DNA from: Planctomycetota bacterium
Lineage (GTDB): Bacteria; Planctomycetota; Phycisphaerae; WQYP01
Assembly (NCBI GenBank): GCA_021852275.1
Contig: JAJZNX010000068.1
Coordinates: 1-44,118 of the forward strand
DNA: 44,118 nt
Reading direction: 5' to 3'
In this document: positions 8,180-18,037 of the stretch, in pieces
Numbering within the stretch: the stretch's first letter is position 1
How the letters are laid out: every line of letters starts with the position of its first letter
Notes under the pieces: generated by a model
Told to the model about the DNA's origin: nothing
What the model saw: the letters and a program-made list of their open reading frames with translations, nothing else
The model's database searches: none
Translations under genes and position numbers: made by a program

Positions 8180-10216
8180 TCATCCTCGTCGCACGGTTCC
8201 ACCAAGCCGGCGGAACCGGGCTATGGCCATGAGTGGAAAGTATAGCCGATACAAATGATATTTCAGGTAAAACACCCTGGGAAAGCCGGTCCCTGTAAAC
8301 CACGGCTCTTCCCAGTCGCCGGTCGGGGTCTGATGATCCATAAGCCAAGAGATCGCATTTTTAACGGATGGGTCATGCGGACCATCAACGGCCATGAGTC
8401 CCATGGCTCCCCAGGCGGTTTGCGAAGCCGTGCTGGGTCCTTGGCCTTTGAGCTTTGGATTATCATAGCTCTGGCAGGATTCACCCCAACTGCCGTCGGC
8501 TTTCTGGCAGGATCTGAGCCAGTCGGCGGCATGGCGGATAAAACGCTGATCCATACGTTCCTCCACCAGACGTAGACCGGTGAGCACCTGCCACGTACCA
8601 TAAATGTAGTTCACTCCCCATCGGCCAAACCAGCAACCTTCTGGCTCCTGGGTTTCACGTAAAAATCGCACGGCCTTGATAACTGCCGGATGCCGATGAT
8701 CAAAACCATTGTGTCCCAGACATTCCAGCACGCGCGCCGCAATATCCGGACAAGATGGGTCTTGAATGGCGTTATGGTCGGCAAAGGGCACGTGCTCCAG
8801 AATGGGGCGGTTGCGCGTACGATCAAATGCAGCCCAGCCGCCATCATCATTTTGCATGGCCAACAGCCAGTTCAGGCCGCGGTTCAGGGCGGTTTGTGCG
8901 GACTTACCACCCAGGCGACGCAGCGCCATGACCACCATGGCGGTGTCATCCACATCCGGGTAGTGCGGATTGGCGAATTCAAAAAACCATCCGCTGGGTT
9001 CCACATCCGGACAATTTTTGCTCCAATCGCAGGCCGTGCGGCACTCCTTGGCCAGCAGCCATTCCGTGGTTTTGCGGGCAATGGGATGATCCGGCGACAT
9101 GCCAAACTCGGCCAGGGCGTTGAGCGCGATGCCGGTATCCCAGACGGCCGACCAGCAGGGTTGAATGCGAATGGTATCGTCCTGGCGGATAAAAAGGTTT
9201 TTTAGATCACGCTGCGCCTTTTGTACCAGTGGATGATCACTGGGGTACCCGAGCGTTTTAAAGACAATCAGGATGTAGACCATTGGCGGGAAAATCGCGC
9301 CCAGTCCATCCGAGCCTTGCAGGTGTTCCACCAGCCATTTTTCCGCTTCGCGCAGGGCCTTGGGACGCAGGGGTGTTACGGCGGTTTTTTGATAACGTTT
9401 CAGCGACAGATCCAGCAGCAGAAACATTTCCCGCCAACTTTTGGGCAACCCGCGCAGCCGCCCTGCCGAGCTGTTGGCCGCGGCGGGTTTGTTGAATAAT
9501 TCACTGATGCCCTGTTTGGCCTGGACCTTGCGCACCGGGCGATGCGCGCTGACAATGGCCAGCGGAAGAATCATGGTGCGGCTCCACGCGGAGACGGCAT
9601 AGAGGTTAAAGTAAATCCACTTGGGAAGCAGCACTATTTCCGGAGGAATGTTAGGACAGGCGTTGTAGCTGATCTGCCCCAAAGCCGCCAGAAAAAATTT
9701 GGAAAAGCTGTTGCATTGTTCCGCGCCGCCAAGTTCACGACATACGTTGCGGGCGGCTCGCATGTGCGGGCTTTCCGGATCGTCTCCCATCAATTTCAGG
9801 GCAAAATATGCCTTGACTGTGCCGCTAAGATCGCTGCTCCCTCCGGGAAACATATTCCATCCGCCATCCGCCTGCTGGAGTCGACGTAGATAATTGGCGA
9901 TCCGTGGCAAGTCCGGGTCGTTTTCCTCTTCCAGAATAAATTTCATCAAAATGTATTCTGATTCCAGGATGCTATCGCCCTGAAGTTCGCCTACCCAATA
10001 ACCGGCTGGATGATGCTGGCTTAGCAGGCAATTGGTGGCTGCGAGTAAACTTTCGTCAAGGTTGGGTGCTTCCGAAGAGGTCGAGCCGTATGTGCCCAAT
10101 TCCGGCACAGATTCAGCGACTTGGGATTCCGCAGCGACTGGGATTGCCTCTGTAGCCGACGTCAATGGCTCTATTTGCGAAAATAATTGGTTTTTAAAGC
10201 TGGCCGATTCATTCAC
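8180..10216 (-). CDS. shc: Squalene-hopene cyclase
   Basis: 678 aa with QW repeats (QQADGGWNMFPGG, QNDDGGWAAFD, QEPEGCWFGRWGVNYIYGTWQVL, QKADGSWGESCQSY) and the catalytic DVDDTA motif (PHYPDVDDTAMVVMALRR). Confidence 0.96.
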   Translation of the reverse strand: MNESASFKNQLFSQIEPLTSATEAIPVAAESQVAESVPELGTYGSTSSEAPNLDESLLAATNCLLSQHHPAGYWVGELQGDSILESEYILMKFILEEENDPDLPRIANYLRRLQQADGGWNMFPGGSSDLSGTVKAYFALKLMGDDPESPHMRAARNVCRELGGAEQCNSFSKFFLAALGQISYNACPNIPPEIVLLPKWIYFNLYAVSAWSRTMILPLAIVSAHRPVRKVQAKQGISELFNKPAAANSSAGRLRGLPKSWREMFLLLDLSLKRYQKTAVTPLRPKALREAEKWLVEHLQGSDGLGAIFPPMVYILIVFKTLGYPSDHPLVQKAQRDLKNLFIRQDDTIRIQPCWSAVWDTGIALNALAEFGMSPDHPIARKTTEWLLAKECRTACDWSKNCPDVEPSGWFFEFANPHYPDVDDTAMVVMALRRLGGKSAQTALNRGLNWLLAMQNDDGGWAAFDRTRNRPILEHVPFADHNAIQDPSCPDIAARVLECLGHNGFDHRHPAVIKAVRFLRETQEPEGCWFGRWGVNYIYGTWQVLTGLRLVEERMDQRFIRHAADWLRSCQKADGSWGESCQSYDNPKLKGQGPSTASQTAWGAMGLMAVDGPHDPSVKNAISWLMDHQTPTGDWEEPWFTGTGFPRVFYLKYHLYRLYFPLMAIARFRRLGGTVRRG

Positions 10217-10443
10217 TTTGATACAGATCCCGATTCAACCTTACTGTATACCACGCAAGTATCGTCCGCCAAGCCATTCGGAAAAATCCAACTTGCAATG
10301 GCTGAAAAACCAACGATAAAACTAACAGAAGACAGCGGTTTGGGCAAGCCTCGCGGGCCGCTCGCCGCGGTGTGGGGGTAGCCATGAACGCTGCTTACGC
10401 TTATACTGCGCGCTTGGCCAATGGTAGTAAGAATGGAATCTCC

Positions 10444-11076
10444 ATGATCGCCCGAGTCAACGGAATCATTGCTGAAGTAGGCGAAGAGTCTGTGTTGGTA
10501 ACGGTCGGCGAGATCACGTATGAGTTGCACGTCCCCGCCGTGGATATCCCGCATGTGCAGGCCCATAGGGGCGAGAAATGTCTGTTTTTTACCCTCGAAT
10601 ACATAGAGGGTAACGCCAGTTTTGGCCAGCTTGCGCCGCGATTGCTGGGCTTTTTGCGCAATGATGACAAAGCTTTTTTTCAAAAATTCATTACCGTAAA
10701 AGGTATAGGCCCGCGCCGGGCGCTGCGGGCCTTGACCGCGCCGGTAGGCCAGATTGCCTCTGCTATTTGCCGCAAGGACTCCAAATTTCTTACCAGCCTG
10801 CCGGAAATCGGCAAGCGCACCGCCGAACAGGTCATTGCGGAGCTGTCCGGCAAGGTGGACCATTTTGCCACAGGCGGGGCGGGTGCGGCATCTGCGGACC
10901 CGGCCACCCACCGGCTTGATGAACTTGAGCAGGCCATTACCGCTTTGGTTTCCCTGGGTGAACGCCGGGTCGAGGCTGAAAACTGGGTGGATCGGGCGTG
11001 CCGGGCGGACCCGGCGCTGAAAAAGACCGCGGATATTGTCCGTGCGGCCTACCGCCTTAAGGCTGGTACTGCATAA
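10444..11076 (+). CDS. ruvA: Holliday junction branch migration protein RuvA
   Basis: MIARVNGIIAEVGEESVLVTVGEITYELHVP...LYGF-like region...KGIGPRRALRAL...LPEIGKRTAEQVIAELSGKV; immediately upstream of ruvB. ORF extends to 10372. Confidence 0.95.
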   Translation: MIARVNGIIAEVGEESVLVTVGEITYELHVPAVDIPHVQAHRGEKCLFFTLEYIEGNASFGQLAPRLLGFLRNDDKAFFQKFITVKGIGPRRALRALTAPVGQIASAICRKDSKFLTSLPEIGKRTAEQVIAELSGKVDHFATGGAGAASADPATHRLDELEQAITALVSLGERRVEAENWVDRACRADPALKKTADIVRAAYRLKAGTA

Positions 11077-11094
11077 ATCCAATTCGGAGATATC

Positions 11095-12168
11095 ATGGCT
11101 CGAGAGCGAATTGTTACAGCCTCAACCCTTCCGGAGGATGAACCCTCCCGCTCCGGTCAGTTGACGCTGCGTCCAAAAAAGCTGGGCGATTATATCGGTC
11201 AGCCGGAGCTTATTGAAAAACTTCGCATCAGCGTGCAGGCCGCTAAAACCCGCAATGAAGCCATGGAACACGTATTATTACACGGCCCGCCGGGTCTGGG
11301 AAAAACCACACTGGCGCACATCGTGGCCTCGGAACTCAATGGTTCAGTGCCGCGCATCACCAGCGGCCCCGCTCTGGTGCGCCCGACGGATCTGGTGAGC
11401 ATTTTAACCAACCTGGGCCGGGGCGATGTGCTGTTTATTGATGAAATCCACCGTATTCCCGCAGCCGTCGAAGAATACCTGTATCCTGCCATGGAGGATT
11501 ACTGCATTGATGTGATGATGGGGGCCGGCACGCATGCCCAATCCATGCACATGGAAATTCAGCCTTTCACGCTGATCGCCGCCACCACGCGGGCGGGATT
11601 GCTTTCCGGACCGATGCGATCCCGTTTTGGCATCGTGCATCATCTGAATTTTTATTCTCCTGAAGATCTGCTGCGAATCGTGCGGCGCTCGGCGGAGCTT
11701 CTGCAATTGCCGGCCGAAGAAAAATCTCTGCTGCTGCTGGCGCATCGGGCCCGTGGCACACCGCGGGTGGTCAATCGCCTGTTGCGGCGCGTACGTGATT
11801 TTGCCGTGGTGCGCGGTCAGGGGCAGTTGACTCCGGCCATTACCCAGGATGCATTGGATCTGGAAGCAATAGATGCCATGGGGCTTGATGATCTGGATCG
11901 TCGCTTCATGCGGGTGCTGGCCCGCGATTACGAAGGCGGCCCGGCTGGACTGGAAGCTCTCGCCGCCACCATGGGTGAAGAATCGGACACTCTGGAGGAT
12001 GTGGTGGAACCGTTTCTGCTGCAAATAGGTTTTTTGCGGCGAACGCCGAAAGGCCGGCAGTTGACCGCGGCCGGCTTCGCCCATATCCACTTAAAGCCGC
12101 CAGCCCAGTACTCTGCCTCCGCAGCGTCCCAGGCGTCTACCCTCTTTCCTCCATCGGAATCATCATAG
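11095..12168 (+). CDS. ruvB: Holliday junction DNA helicase RuvB
   Basis: LRPKKLGDYIGQPELIEKLRI, HVLLHGPPGLGKTTLAHIVASEL, LFIDEIHRIPAAVEEYLYPAMEDY, TTRAGLLSGPMRSRFGI, RARGTPRVVNRLLRRVRDFA. Confidence 0.98.
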   Translation: MARERIVTASTLPEDEPSRSGQLTLRPKKLGDYIGQPELIEKLRISVQAAKTRNEAMEHVLLHGPPGLGKTTLAHIVASELNGSVPRITSGPALVRPTDLVSILTNLGRGDVLFIDEIHRIPAAVEEYLYPAMEDYCIDVMMGAGTHAQSMHMEIQPFTLIAATTRAGLLSGPMRSRFGIVHHLNFYSPEDLLRIVRRSAELLQLPAEEKSLLLLAHRARGTPRVVNRLLRRVRDFAVVRGQGQLTPAITQDALDLEAIDAMGLDDLDRRFMRVLARDYEGGPAGLEALAATMGEESDTLEDVVEPFLLQIGFLRRTPKGRQLTAAGFAHIHLKPPAQYSASAASQASTLFPPSESS

Positions 12169-12234
12169 ATTGAGATATTGCGCCGGCAGAGTGGTGGTGT
12201 CCGCGGCTAAACAGCGCCGCAGTCTTGCCGGACA

Positions 12235-12498
12235 TCAATCTTCGCCAAAGTGGGCATTCACCAGTCGTTCTAAGGCATCCAGGGCACCGGCGGCGTCATC
12301 ACCTTCGGCTTCCAGCTTAAGGCCCGTGCCTTCGGTGGCCGCCAGCATCATCATGTGCATGATGCTTTTGCCATCGACGCACTGGTCCCCTTTCCACACG
12401 CGAATGTTGCTGTGAAATTGATTGGCCAAGTCCACAAACTGCATGGCGGGGCGGGCGTGTAACCCCAATTTATTGCTGATTGTTATGAACCGATCCAT
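12235..12498 (-). CDS. HPr family phosphocarrier protein
   Basis: MDRFITISNKLGLHARPAMQFVDLANQFHSNIRVWKGDQCVDGKSIMHMMMLAATEGTGLKLEAEGDDAAGALDALERLV, with GLHARPA carrying the active-site His. Confidence 0.93.
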   Translation of the reverse strand: MDRFITISNKLGLHARPAMQFVDLANQFHSNIRVWKGDQCVDGKSIMHMMMLAATEGTGLKLEAEGDDAAGALDALERLVNAHFGED

Positions 12499-12559
12499 GG
12501 ATCCTGCGTTAATACATTGGCTGCCCACGCAGTATTGCCACATGGCTGCGTTGGCTGGG

Positions 12560-13045
12560 TTATTGGCTTGGGCGGACGGTGGCGGCCTGATCCACTTCAG
12601 CAATCAGGTCCATCGTTTCCTGTCGTGTGGCGGCCTGCCGCAGAAAGCGACGGAAGGAATCCTGCTGGAGATAGCGAAAAATAACTTCCATCGCTTCAAG
12701 GTGCAATTCCGGAGTTTCCGGCGGCGAAAGTAACAGAACCACCGTGTACACAGGAGCTTCATCGAGCGAACAAAAATCAATGCCCTCTGAACTGCGGCCA
12801 ATTGTGGCTACACGCTTTTTAACCGCGGGGTGTTTGGCATGGGGCACGGCGACGCCCTTGCCAAAGCCCGTGCTGCCGTGTTTTTCCCTATCCAGCAATG
12901 CTTTGGTAAGGGACGCGACCTGATCCACGGGCACCGCGCCTGTCTGCGCCAGTGCTTCAACCAGCTCCCGGATAGCACCCTCGCGCTGGGTAGCCTTGAT
13001 TTGCGGCACGATGGCGTCTTTGACAATTAAATCAGCAAGTTTCAT
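12560..13045 (-). CDS. PTS EIIA domain protein, PtsN-like
   Basis: 161 aa; GSTGFGKGVAVPHAKHPAVKK (active-site His context), VVLLLSPPETPELHLEAMEVIFRYL. Confidence 0.9.
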   Translation of the reverse strand: MKLADLIVKDAIVPQIKATQREGAIRELVEALAQTGAVPVDQVASLTKALLDREKHGSTGFGKGVAVPHAKHPAVKKRVATIGRSSEGIDFCSLDEAPVYTVVLLLSPPETPELHLEAMEVIFRYLQQDSFRRFLRQAATRQETMDLIAEVDQAATVRPSQ

Positions 13046-13181
13046 AACAACCTCGAAACACGCCCTTCACCGGGATATTCCCTGGCCCGCATCAAGAACC
13101 GCGTGGCCGGCCGTGCCGGCTCACGTCCGCAGGGTGTTCGCCACTTTTCGATATTGCAAGCTTCGCCGTGAGCTTGCCGGG

Positions 13182-13490
13182 TTATGCGTTCGGATGTTTA
13201 CGGTTCCGAAATCGCTCCTTATGGTCAGTAAGTTGTCGCTCCAGCTTATGCACCGCCTGATCAATGCACGCATACAGGTCTTCACCGACGCACGTACCGA
13301 CGAACATATTGCGATGTTCGGCGCTGACAATAATCTCCACGCCTTTTTGCTTGTCGGCACTGCCATCAAGGATCACTTCTATTTCCTTGATCAGATCATA
13401 ATGTTTGAGCAGTTTTCCGGCTCTTTCCTGGGCATGCTCTTTAATTGCCGCCGTTACATCCAAGTGGCGGCCGGTCACCGTGATAATCAC
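13182..13490 (-). CDS. hpf: Ribosome hibernation promoting factor (HPF/YfiA family, short form)
   Basis: MIITVTGRHLDVTAAIKEHAQERAGKLLKHYDLIKEIEVILD...EIIVSAEHRNMFVGTCVGEDLYACIDQAVHKLERQLTDHKERF. Confidence 0.93.
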   Translation of the reverse strand: MIITVTGRHLDVTAAIKEHAQERAGKLLKHYDLIKEIEVILDGSADKQKGVEIIVSAEHRNMFVGTCVGEDLYACIDQAVHKLERQLTDHKERFRNRKHPNA

Positions 13491-13758
13491 CAGTTATGCT
13501 CCTGAAAAATAGCGGCAACACCGATATCGGCACAAGCCGATTCATCGGTGAATCTTCTCTGGATAAAGTATCTTGGGCCGGCATCAGCGTCAACCGTACC
13601 AGGTTCGGCGGTGGATGCCGGCGCCGTTTTTTGCCGCAGTGATGTGGGTTGGGATTCAGGCAACATAAGATTCAAATGCCATCCCCGTCTTTTCCGGGTC
13701 CGCGGTGTGTCTGGATGAATGGCACCGTGCTCCGCTTCTGCACCCGGCAGCTCCAATT

Positions 13759-16386
13759 TTACGCAGGACCGCCGCTCCCGATTTGCAGATGGTGTTCAAG
13801 GCCATTTTCCGGGTAAATGCAAGTCAGTCTCCAGGTGGCCGCTGATTTTTCCAACTGTATTTCCTTGGCCTTTTGCGGCAGATGCACCTGTAATCCCAGT
13901 CCGCCGGCATAGGTAAACTCCACCGTGCGATCCGCCACGATATGGGCCGTTGCCGCCGGCAAATGCAAGGTCCATTGGACCAGACCGTCGGGGCTGTTTT
14001 CCGGTGTGTCAACAATACGCAATCGGGCCGGTGAATCCCAGTAAAATGTCCGCGTTATTAATGGCATGGGCTGCCCGGGAGGAAGGTCGATAATTTTGCC
14101 GGCTCGGTCAAAACGTGGGAAGGGAATTCGGCAACGTATGAGATAGCCGCCTGCGGCCGTCCTCTGGCAGGTTGTTACCTGATAACCGGCGAGGTCTAAA
14201 TGTTGCACCGGCTTATGGTTGGGGAAGCCGAGTACATTGTGACCGAGGTGCTGGAGCTTGAGTGGTCCGCCACCCAAGTCAGCATCGGCGCACAGAAGTT
14301 GCCGATGGTAATACCACCAGAAACTGCCCTCATCCGGATGGTAATGGCCCCAGGCGTCGCCGCAGCGCACCAGCAGCAGGCTTTCTTCGGGGGTATCAAA
14401 GCCGGTGCGGGCCATGGCTCCATAGCCCGGCAGAGCCAGCACATCGGGCATGGTTGGGGCTTTAGCGGCAGGGATGGAGGTTGGATCAGTCTGCAGGAGA
14501 GGTGAAAATATGCTGACTTGCGCCTGCTGCTGGGTAAGTTCAGCGCCAGTTTGCCCCCAGGCCCAAAGATACGTATCTTTTTCATCCGGGCATAAGTTCG
14601 CCAGCCAGCCAAATAGATAGCCGTATCCACCCTTGTGTTGATAGCCATGATCGCCGACGGCTGGGATGCCGCGATGACCGTCAAGAATGGTGTCGGGCGG
14701 CGAAAGCAGCGGTATGAAAAAACGGCACATGGCCCGGAAGGCCGGGTTTTTCAACAGATCCACCCGCTGGTCCGCCGGCAGATGACGCAACGCCAGCGCC
14801 AGCGGCAGCAGCAGCAATTTCACGTGGTTGGCATACGTATGGCTTTCCTCCCAGCAGCCATAGCCATCGGGAAACGGCCAGACGAAACAGCGCATCTGGG
14901 CGTTAAACTGAGTTATGGCGTGTTTCCGCCACCGGGCCGCATGGGGATGGTGGGGCAGCAGGCAGCCGGCCAGGCCGACAAATACATATACGTCGGTATG
15001 GAAGTTCTGATTGAGCATTCCGCGGTAGAGCGAATTGTGGCAGCCTTGCTGATCGTATGGGACTTCGGGCGGCTGGTGGCAGAAATGCCAGGGATAAAAA
15101 TCTCGGCGCTGCAGCAGTGCTGCCAAATCGGTGATCAAGCCGGCCGCCCGGCTTCGGTCGGCTGCGGAAAGTTCTCCGCTGTAGTCGAGCAGATGAAACA
15201 TCGCCGCGGCGGGACCGAGTTCCCGGCAAGCCACCGGATTGCCAAGGGGATGTAGATAGCCGGCCTCCGTCAGACCGGCGTAAAACCGATCAAGGGTGCT
15301 GAAGAGGTGGTCACGGGCGGCGGCGAAATCGCCCCGCCAGAACGGATTGCTGCCGGCCAACGCAGGATTTTCCGCGATGCGCCGGCGTGCCAGGTTCAGA
15401 GCCTGATGATCACCAAAAGCAAAAGCCGCCGGTCTACCCAGCGAAAGCTTATCGTAAAGCCGTCGCTGCTGGGCCAGACGTTCGGGTCGGGCGAATCCGT
15501 GTCGGGCCATGCGGCGCGCCGGCCACGCCGCGAAAGGCTCTCGACCCAAGTCGCTCGGGTCGTCGCGACTTACTTTTTCCAGAATCGGCTTAGCAGCGGC
15601 ATGAACCAGCAAAAAACTTCGCCGAATACGCCGTCCCGGTAAGGGGAAGCTTACCGCCGCCGCCGGCCCATGATCTTTGGCTGGTCCTACACTGGCACTG
15701 GTCCATTTTGGGTGGGTCCAGCAGCCCGGGCGCAGCACGATAACGCCGGAGCAAAAGCCACTTTTTTCCGCCATAAACCAGTCGCGAAAGTTAAAAAGTT
15801 GTCCGTGTTGGCTGTGCGCCCCAAGTCGCAGGTTGACGCTTTCCGTGGCCTCGCTGACGGCTGTGGCATCGGTGCTGATCGTTGCAAGCTGCTTGTGCCA
15901 ATGGAGTGTTGTGGCCGGTAAAATCAATCGCCATGGCGATGCCGCGATGTCGGCAACTTCCAATACCTCAATGACCGGTTCGTTTTCATGGCCACGGAGC
16001 CGGAGTGTCCAGTGGCCTTGGGCAAAGGTTATACGTAAACGCACATCGCCGCGTCCGGTGCGCGCAAGTTCACAGCGTTGCCATGGTTGTGGAAAGTTTA
16101 GAATTCCGCTGGCCCAACGGTCCTGGGGGGAATCAAAATTAAGCTCCACAGACGCATCATTTTTGGAATCATCTTTGCTCATGGTGGACCGAATGCGAAG
16201 TGTCAGGCCAAAGGCTTGGGACAAGGTAAAAACACGGTCTGGATTCGGTGTATTTTTTGGCTGATTTTTAGTCATGACTCCATCCATGGAATAAATGGCC
16301 GACAGCAAACCACTGTCTCTTCGTCGGGGACGGATTATCAGCGGTGCGAGGCGGGTGGTCAAGTTATACACATCGATTCTTGACAT
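13759..16386 (-). CDS. Heparinase II/III-like polysaccharide lyase-type protein
   Basis: 875-aa ORF with an alpha-barrel-like middle (NFHTDVYVFVGLAG; CWEESHTYANHVKLLLLPLALAL) and a C-terminal motif (ESLLLVRCGDAWGHYHPDEGSFWWYYHRQLLCADADLGGG) reminiscent of the heparinase II/III H..D.gsf....g...l.D.G pattern. Downstream Met codons are alternative starts. Confidence 0.65.
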   Translation of the reverse strand: MSRIDVYNLTTRLAPLIIRPRRRDSGLLSAIYSMDGVMTKNQPKNTPNPDRVFTLSQAFGLTLRIRSTMSKDDSKNDASVELNFDSPQDRWASGILNFPQPWQRCELARTGRGDVRLRITFAQGHWTLRLRGHENEPVIEVLEVADIAASPWRLILPATTLHWHKQLATISTDATAVSEATESVNLRLGAHSQHGQLFNFRDWFMAEKSGFCSGVIVLRPGCWTHPKWTSASVGPAKDHGPAAAVSFPLPGRRIRRSFLLVHAAAKPILEKVSRDDPSDLGREPFAAWPARRMARHGFARPERLAQQRRLYDKLSLGRPAAFAFGDHQALNLARRRIAENPALAGSNPFWRGDFAAARDHLFSTLDRFYAGLTEAGYLHPLGNPVACRELGPAAAMFHLLDYSGELSAADRSRAAGLITDLAALLQRRDFYPWHFCHQPPEVPYDQQGCHNSLYRGMLNQNFHTDVYVFVGLAGCLLPHHPHAARWRKHAITQFNAQMRCFVWPFPDGYGCWEESHTYANHVKLLLLPLALALRHLPADQRVDLLKNPAFRAMCRFFIPLLSPPDTILDGHRGIPAVGDHGYQHKGGYGYLFGWLANLCPDEKDTYLWAWGQTGAELTQQQAQVSIFSPLLQTDPTSIPAAKAPTMPDVLALPGYGAMARTGFDTPEESLLLVRCGDAWGHYHPDEGSFWWYYHRQLLCADADLGGGPLKLQHLGHNVLGFPNHKPVQHLDLAGYQVTTCQRTAAGGYLIRCRIPFPRFDRAGKIIDLPPGQPMPLITRTFYWDSPARLRIVDTPENSPDGLVQWTLHLPAATAHIVADRTVEFTYAGGLGLQVHLPQKAKEIQLEKSAATWRLTCIYPENGLEHHLQIGSGGPA

Positions 16387-16507
16387 TGGGGCATGAATAT
16401 GGTACTATTTTGGATGAGATGGTTGGTGTTTTGCAGCCTGCGGGGTCAAGTAGGCTGCGAGGCACTGGGAATGTTGTAAAAAAGGTGGAATTATGCCTGG
16501 TGGGTCC

Positions 16508-17704
16508 ATGATTGAAAAGCCGTTGCCGAAGATGACCACTTGGAATCAGCAGCGCATTGTGCGGAAGTTGGAAAGCCTGTTGGATGACCCGGAGGTTTGT
16601 CCACAGGGTGTATTGCCGGCTGAACGAAAACTCGCGGAGCTATTGGATATCAGCCGGCAAACCGTTCGCGTGGTGCTGGCGGAACTGCAGGAACATGGTC
16701 GGATTGTAACGCAGGGCGGTACCCGCGTGGCGGTGCGACATACGGACGATGGTACCACATTCACAGGTGGAACCGCCCGCGGAAAATCCAGGCACCGGAC
16801 CATCGGGGTGGTCTGGGCCCATCATCACGGGCAGGTTCGGCCGCCTCTGGAAAATCGTGTTCCGCCGGGTTCATGGTCCCAGGTGCGGTTCGGCATAGCG
16901 GATGCTTTGCAGGCCCGGGGAGACAGCGTCTTGCTTTTGCAGCCGGGAAATTTGCAGGATAAGCCGGTGGATTGGCTGGCGGCGCAGCGGTTGGACGGGC
17001 TGATCATTGGTACGGAAGTGCCGGAGGAGATTGTCGTTCTATTGGCGGAGGCCAGACGGGCCGGCCGGATTATCGTTACCTCCCAGGACGAACCATGGAG
17101 CCAGGCGATGGACCGGGTGGTACCGGACCATCAGGGCGGGGCGTATGCACTTACCGAGTTTTTGATCAAGCGCCGGCGGCGAAAAATATTACGATTTTGG
17201 GCCGGCGTTGCCAACGGCACGCCGCGCCCGGCGTGGCTGACCCAGCGGGATATCGGCCATGAGCGAGCCATGCGCGAGGCTTCATTGGTGGCCAGGCCCG
17301 CCTTGGAATTCCGGGAAGTCCAGGACACCTGTGAAAAGGTGCATGATTGGTTTGAAATATGTAAGCATCTGTATGCCGGCTATTTGGCACAGGCCTTTAC
17401 CGCTGACGCTCCGGACGCCATTATGGCCCTGACCGACGGGCACGTGCCGGCGGTTATTGCTGCCTGCAGACTGCTGGGTAAGCGCGTTCCGGAAGATGTG
17501 GCGATCGTCGGCTTTGATAATTATTGGGCGGATGTTCCGGAACGGCGCTTTGAATCCACCTCCCCATGGGCCAGCGTAGACAAGCACAACCACGACATTG
17601 GCCAGGCCATGGTCGAATTGCTGTTGTCGCGGTTGGCGGAACCAACGCCCACACCGCCGCAGCTTCGGGTGATGAAAACGGATCTGATAGTGTTACCGGG
17701 GTAG
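16508..17704 (+). CDS. GntR-type HTH / LacI-type ligand-binding hybrid transcriptional regulator
   Basis: N-terminal wHTH (VLPAERKLAELLDISRQTVRVVLAELQEHGRIVTQGGTRVAV) and C-terminal periplasmic-binding-like domain (PDAIMALTDGHVPAVIAACRLLGKRVPEDVAIVGFDNYW). Divergent from the lyase-like gene. Confidence 0.87.
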   Translation: MIEKPLPKMTTWNQQRIVRKLESLLDDPEVCPQGVLPAERKLAELLDISRQTVRVVLAELQEHGRIVTQGGTRVAVRHTDDGTTFTGGTARGKSRHRTIGVVWAHHHGQVRPPLENRVPPGSWSQVRFGIADALQARGDSVLLLQPGNLQDKPVDWLAAQRLDGLIIGTEVPEEIVVLLAEARRAGRIIVTSQDEPWSQAMDRVVPDHQGGAYALTEFLIKRRRRKILRFWAGVANGTPRPAWLTQRDIGHERAMREASLVARPALEFREVQDTCEKVHDWFEICKHLYAGYLAQAFTADAPDAIMALTDGHVPAVIAACRLLGKRVPEDVAIVGFDNYWADVPERRFESTSPWASVDKHNHDIGQAMVELLLSRLAEPTPTPPQLRVMKTDLIVLPG

Positions 17705-17892
17705 GGGGCTGATTCTGGGTGTGGCCGCGGGACTGCAAAAGCCGCAGCTTCTGGGAGTGGCGATCGGTTTATTAATGGTATAGTTATGGAATAGCCTGGA
17801 GTTTTCTCGGCCATTGCGATTGGTTTTTTACAGGCATGGCGGGGGATATTTGCTAAAAACTGCCGGGCATAAATAATTTTCTGATATTTAAT

Positions 17893-17920
17893 TTGACATA
17901 TTGGTTTAATCTGGTATTAT
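17893..17920 (+). promoter_or_regulatory. Sigma-70-type promoter upstream of PEP-CTERM gene 1
   Basis: TTGACA-N16-TATTAT, spacer ends CTGG. Related to six other copies in the window. Confidence 0.65.
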
Positions 17921-18003
17921 AGGGGTTAGTCGCAATCAACGAGATCTTGAATTTTGGGGTTTTAATTCCCGGGCCGGGTGTTCCGGGTTGGGAAAGTTTA
18001 GAG

Positions 18004-18037
18004 GCGTTTCAAAAATAGGAGAATTAAGATGAGACGC
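18004..18037 (+). promoter_or_regulatory. RBS-enclosing stem-loop (copy 1)
   Basis: GCGTTTC (18004-18010) pairs with GAGACGC (18031-18037) across aaaaataggagaattaagat, which contains the Shine-Dalgarno. The G of ATG is in the stem. Confidence 0.5.

Noticed and set aside
11404-12090. 228-aa minus-strand ORF inside ruvB
   Set aside because: Fully antisense to a well-supported ruvB; no family resemblance.
13487-13756. 89-aa minus-strand ORF between hpf and the lyase-like gene
   Set aside because: Low-complexity, no motif; considered as an rpoN remnant because of hpf adjacency, but no sigma-54 signature seen.
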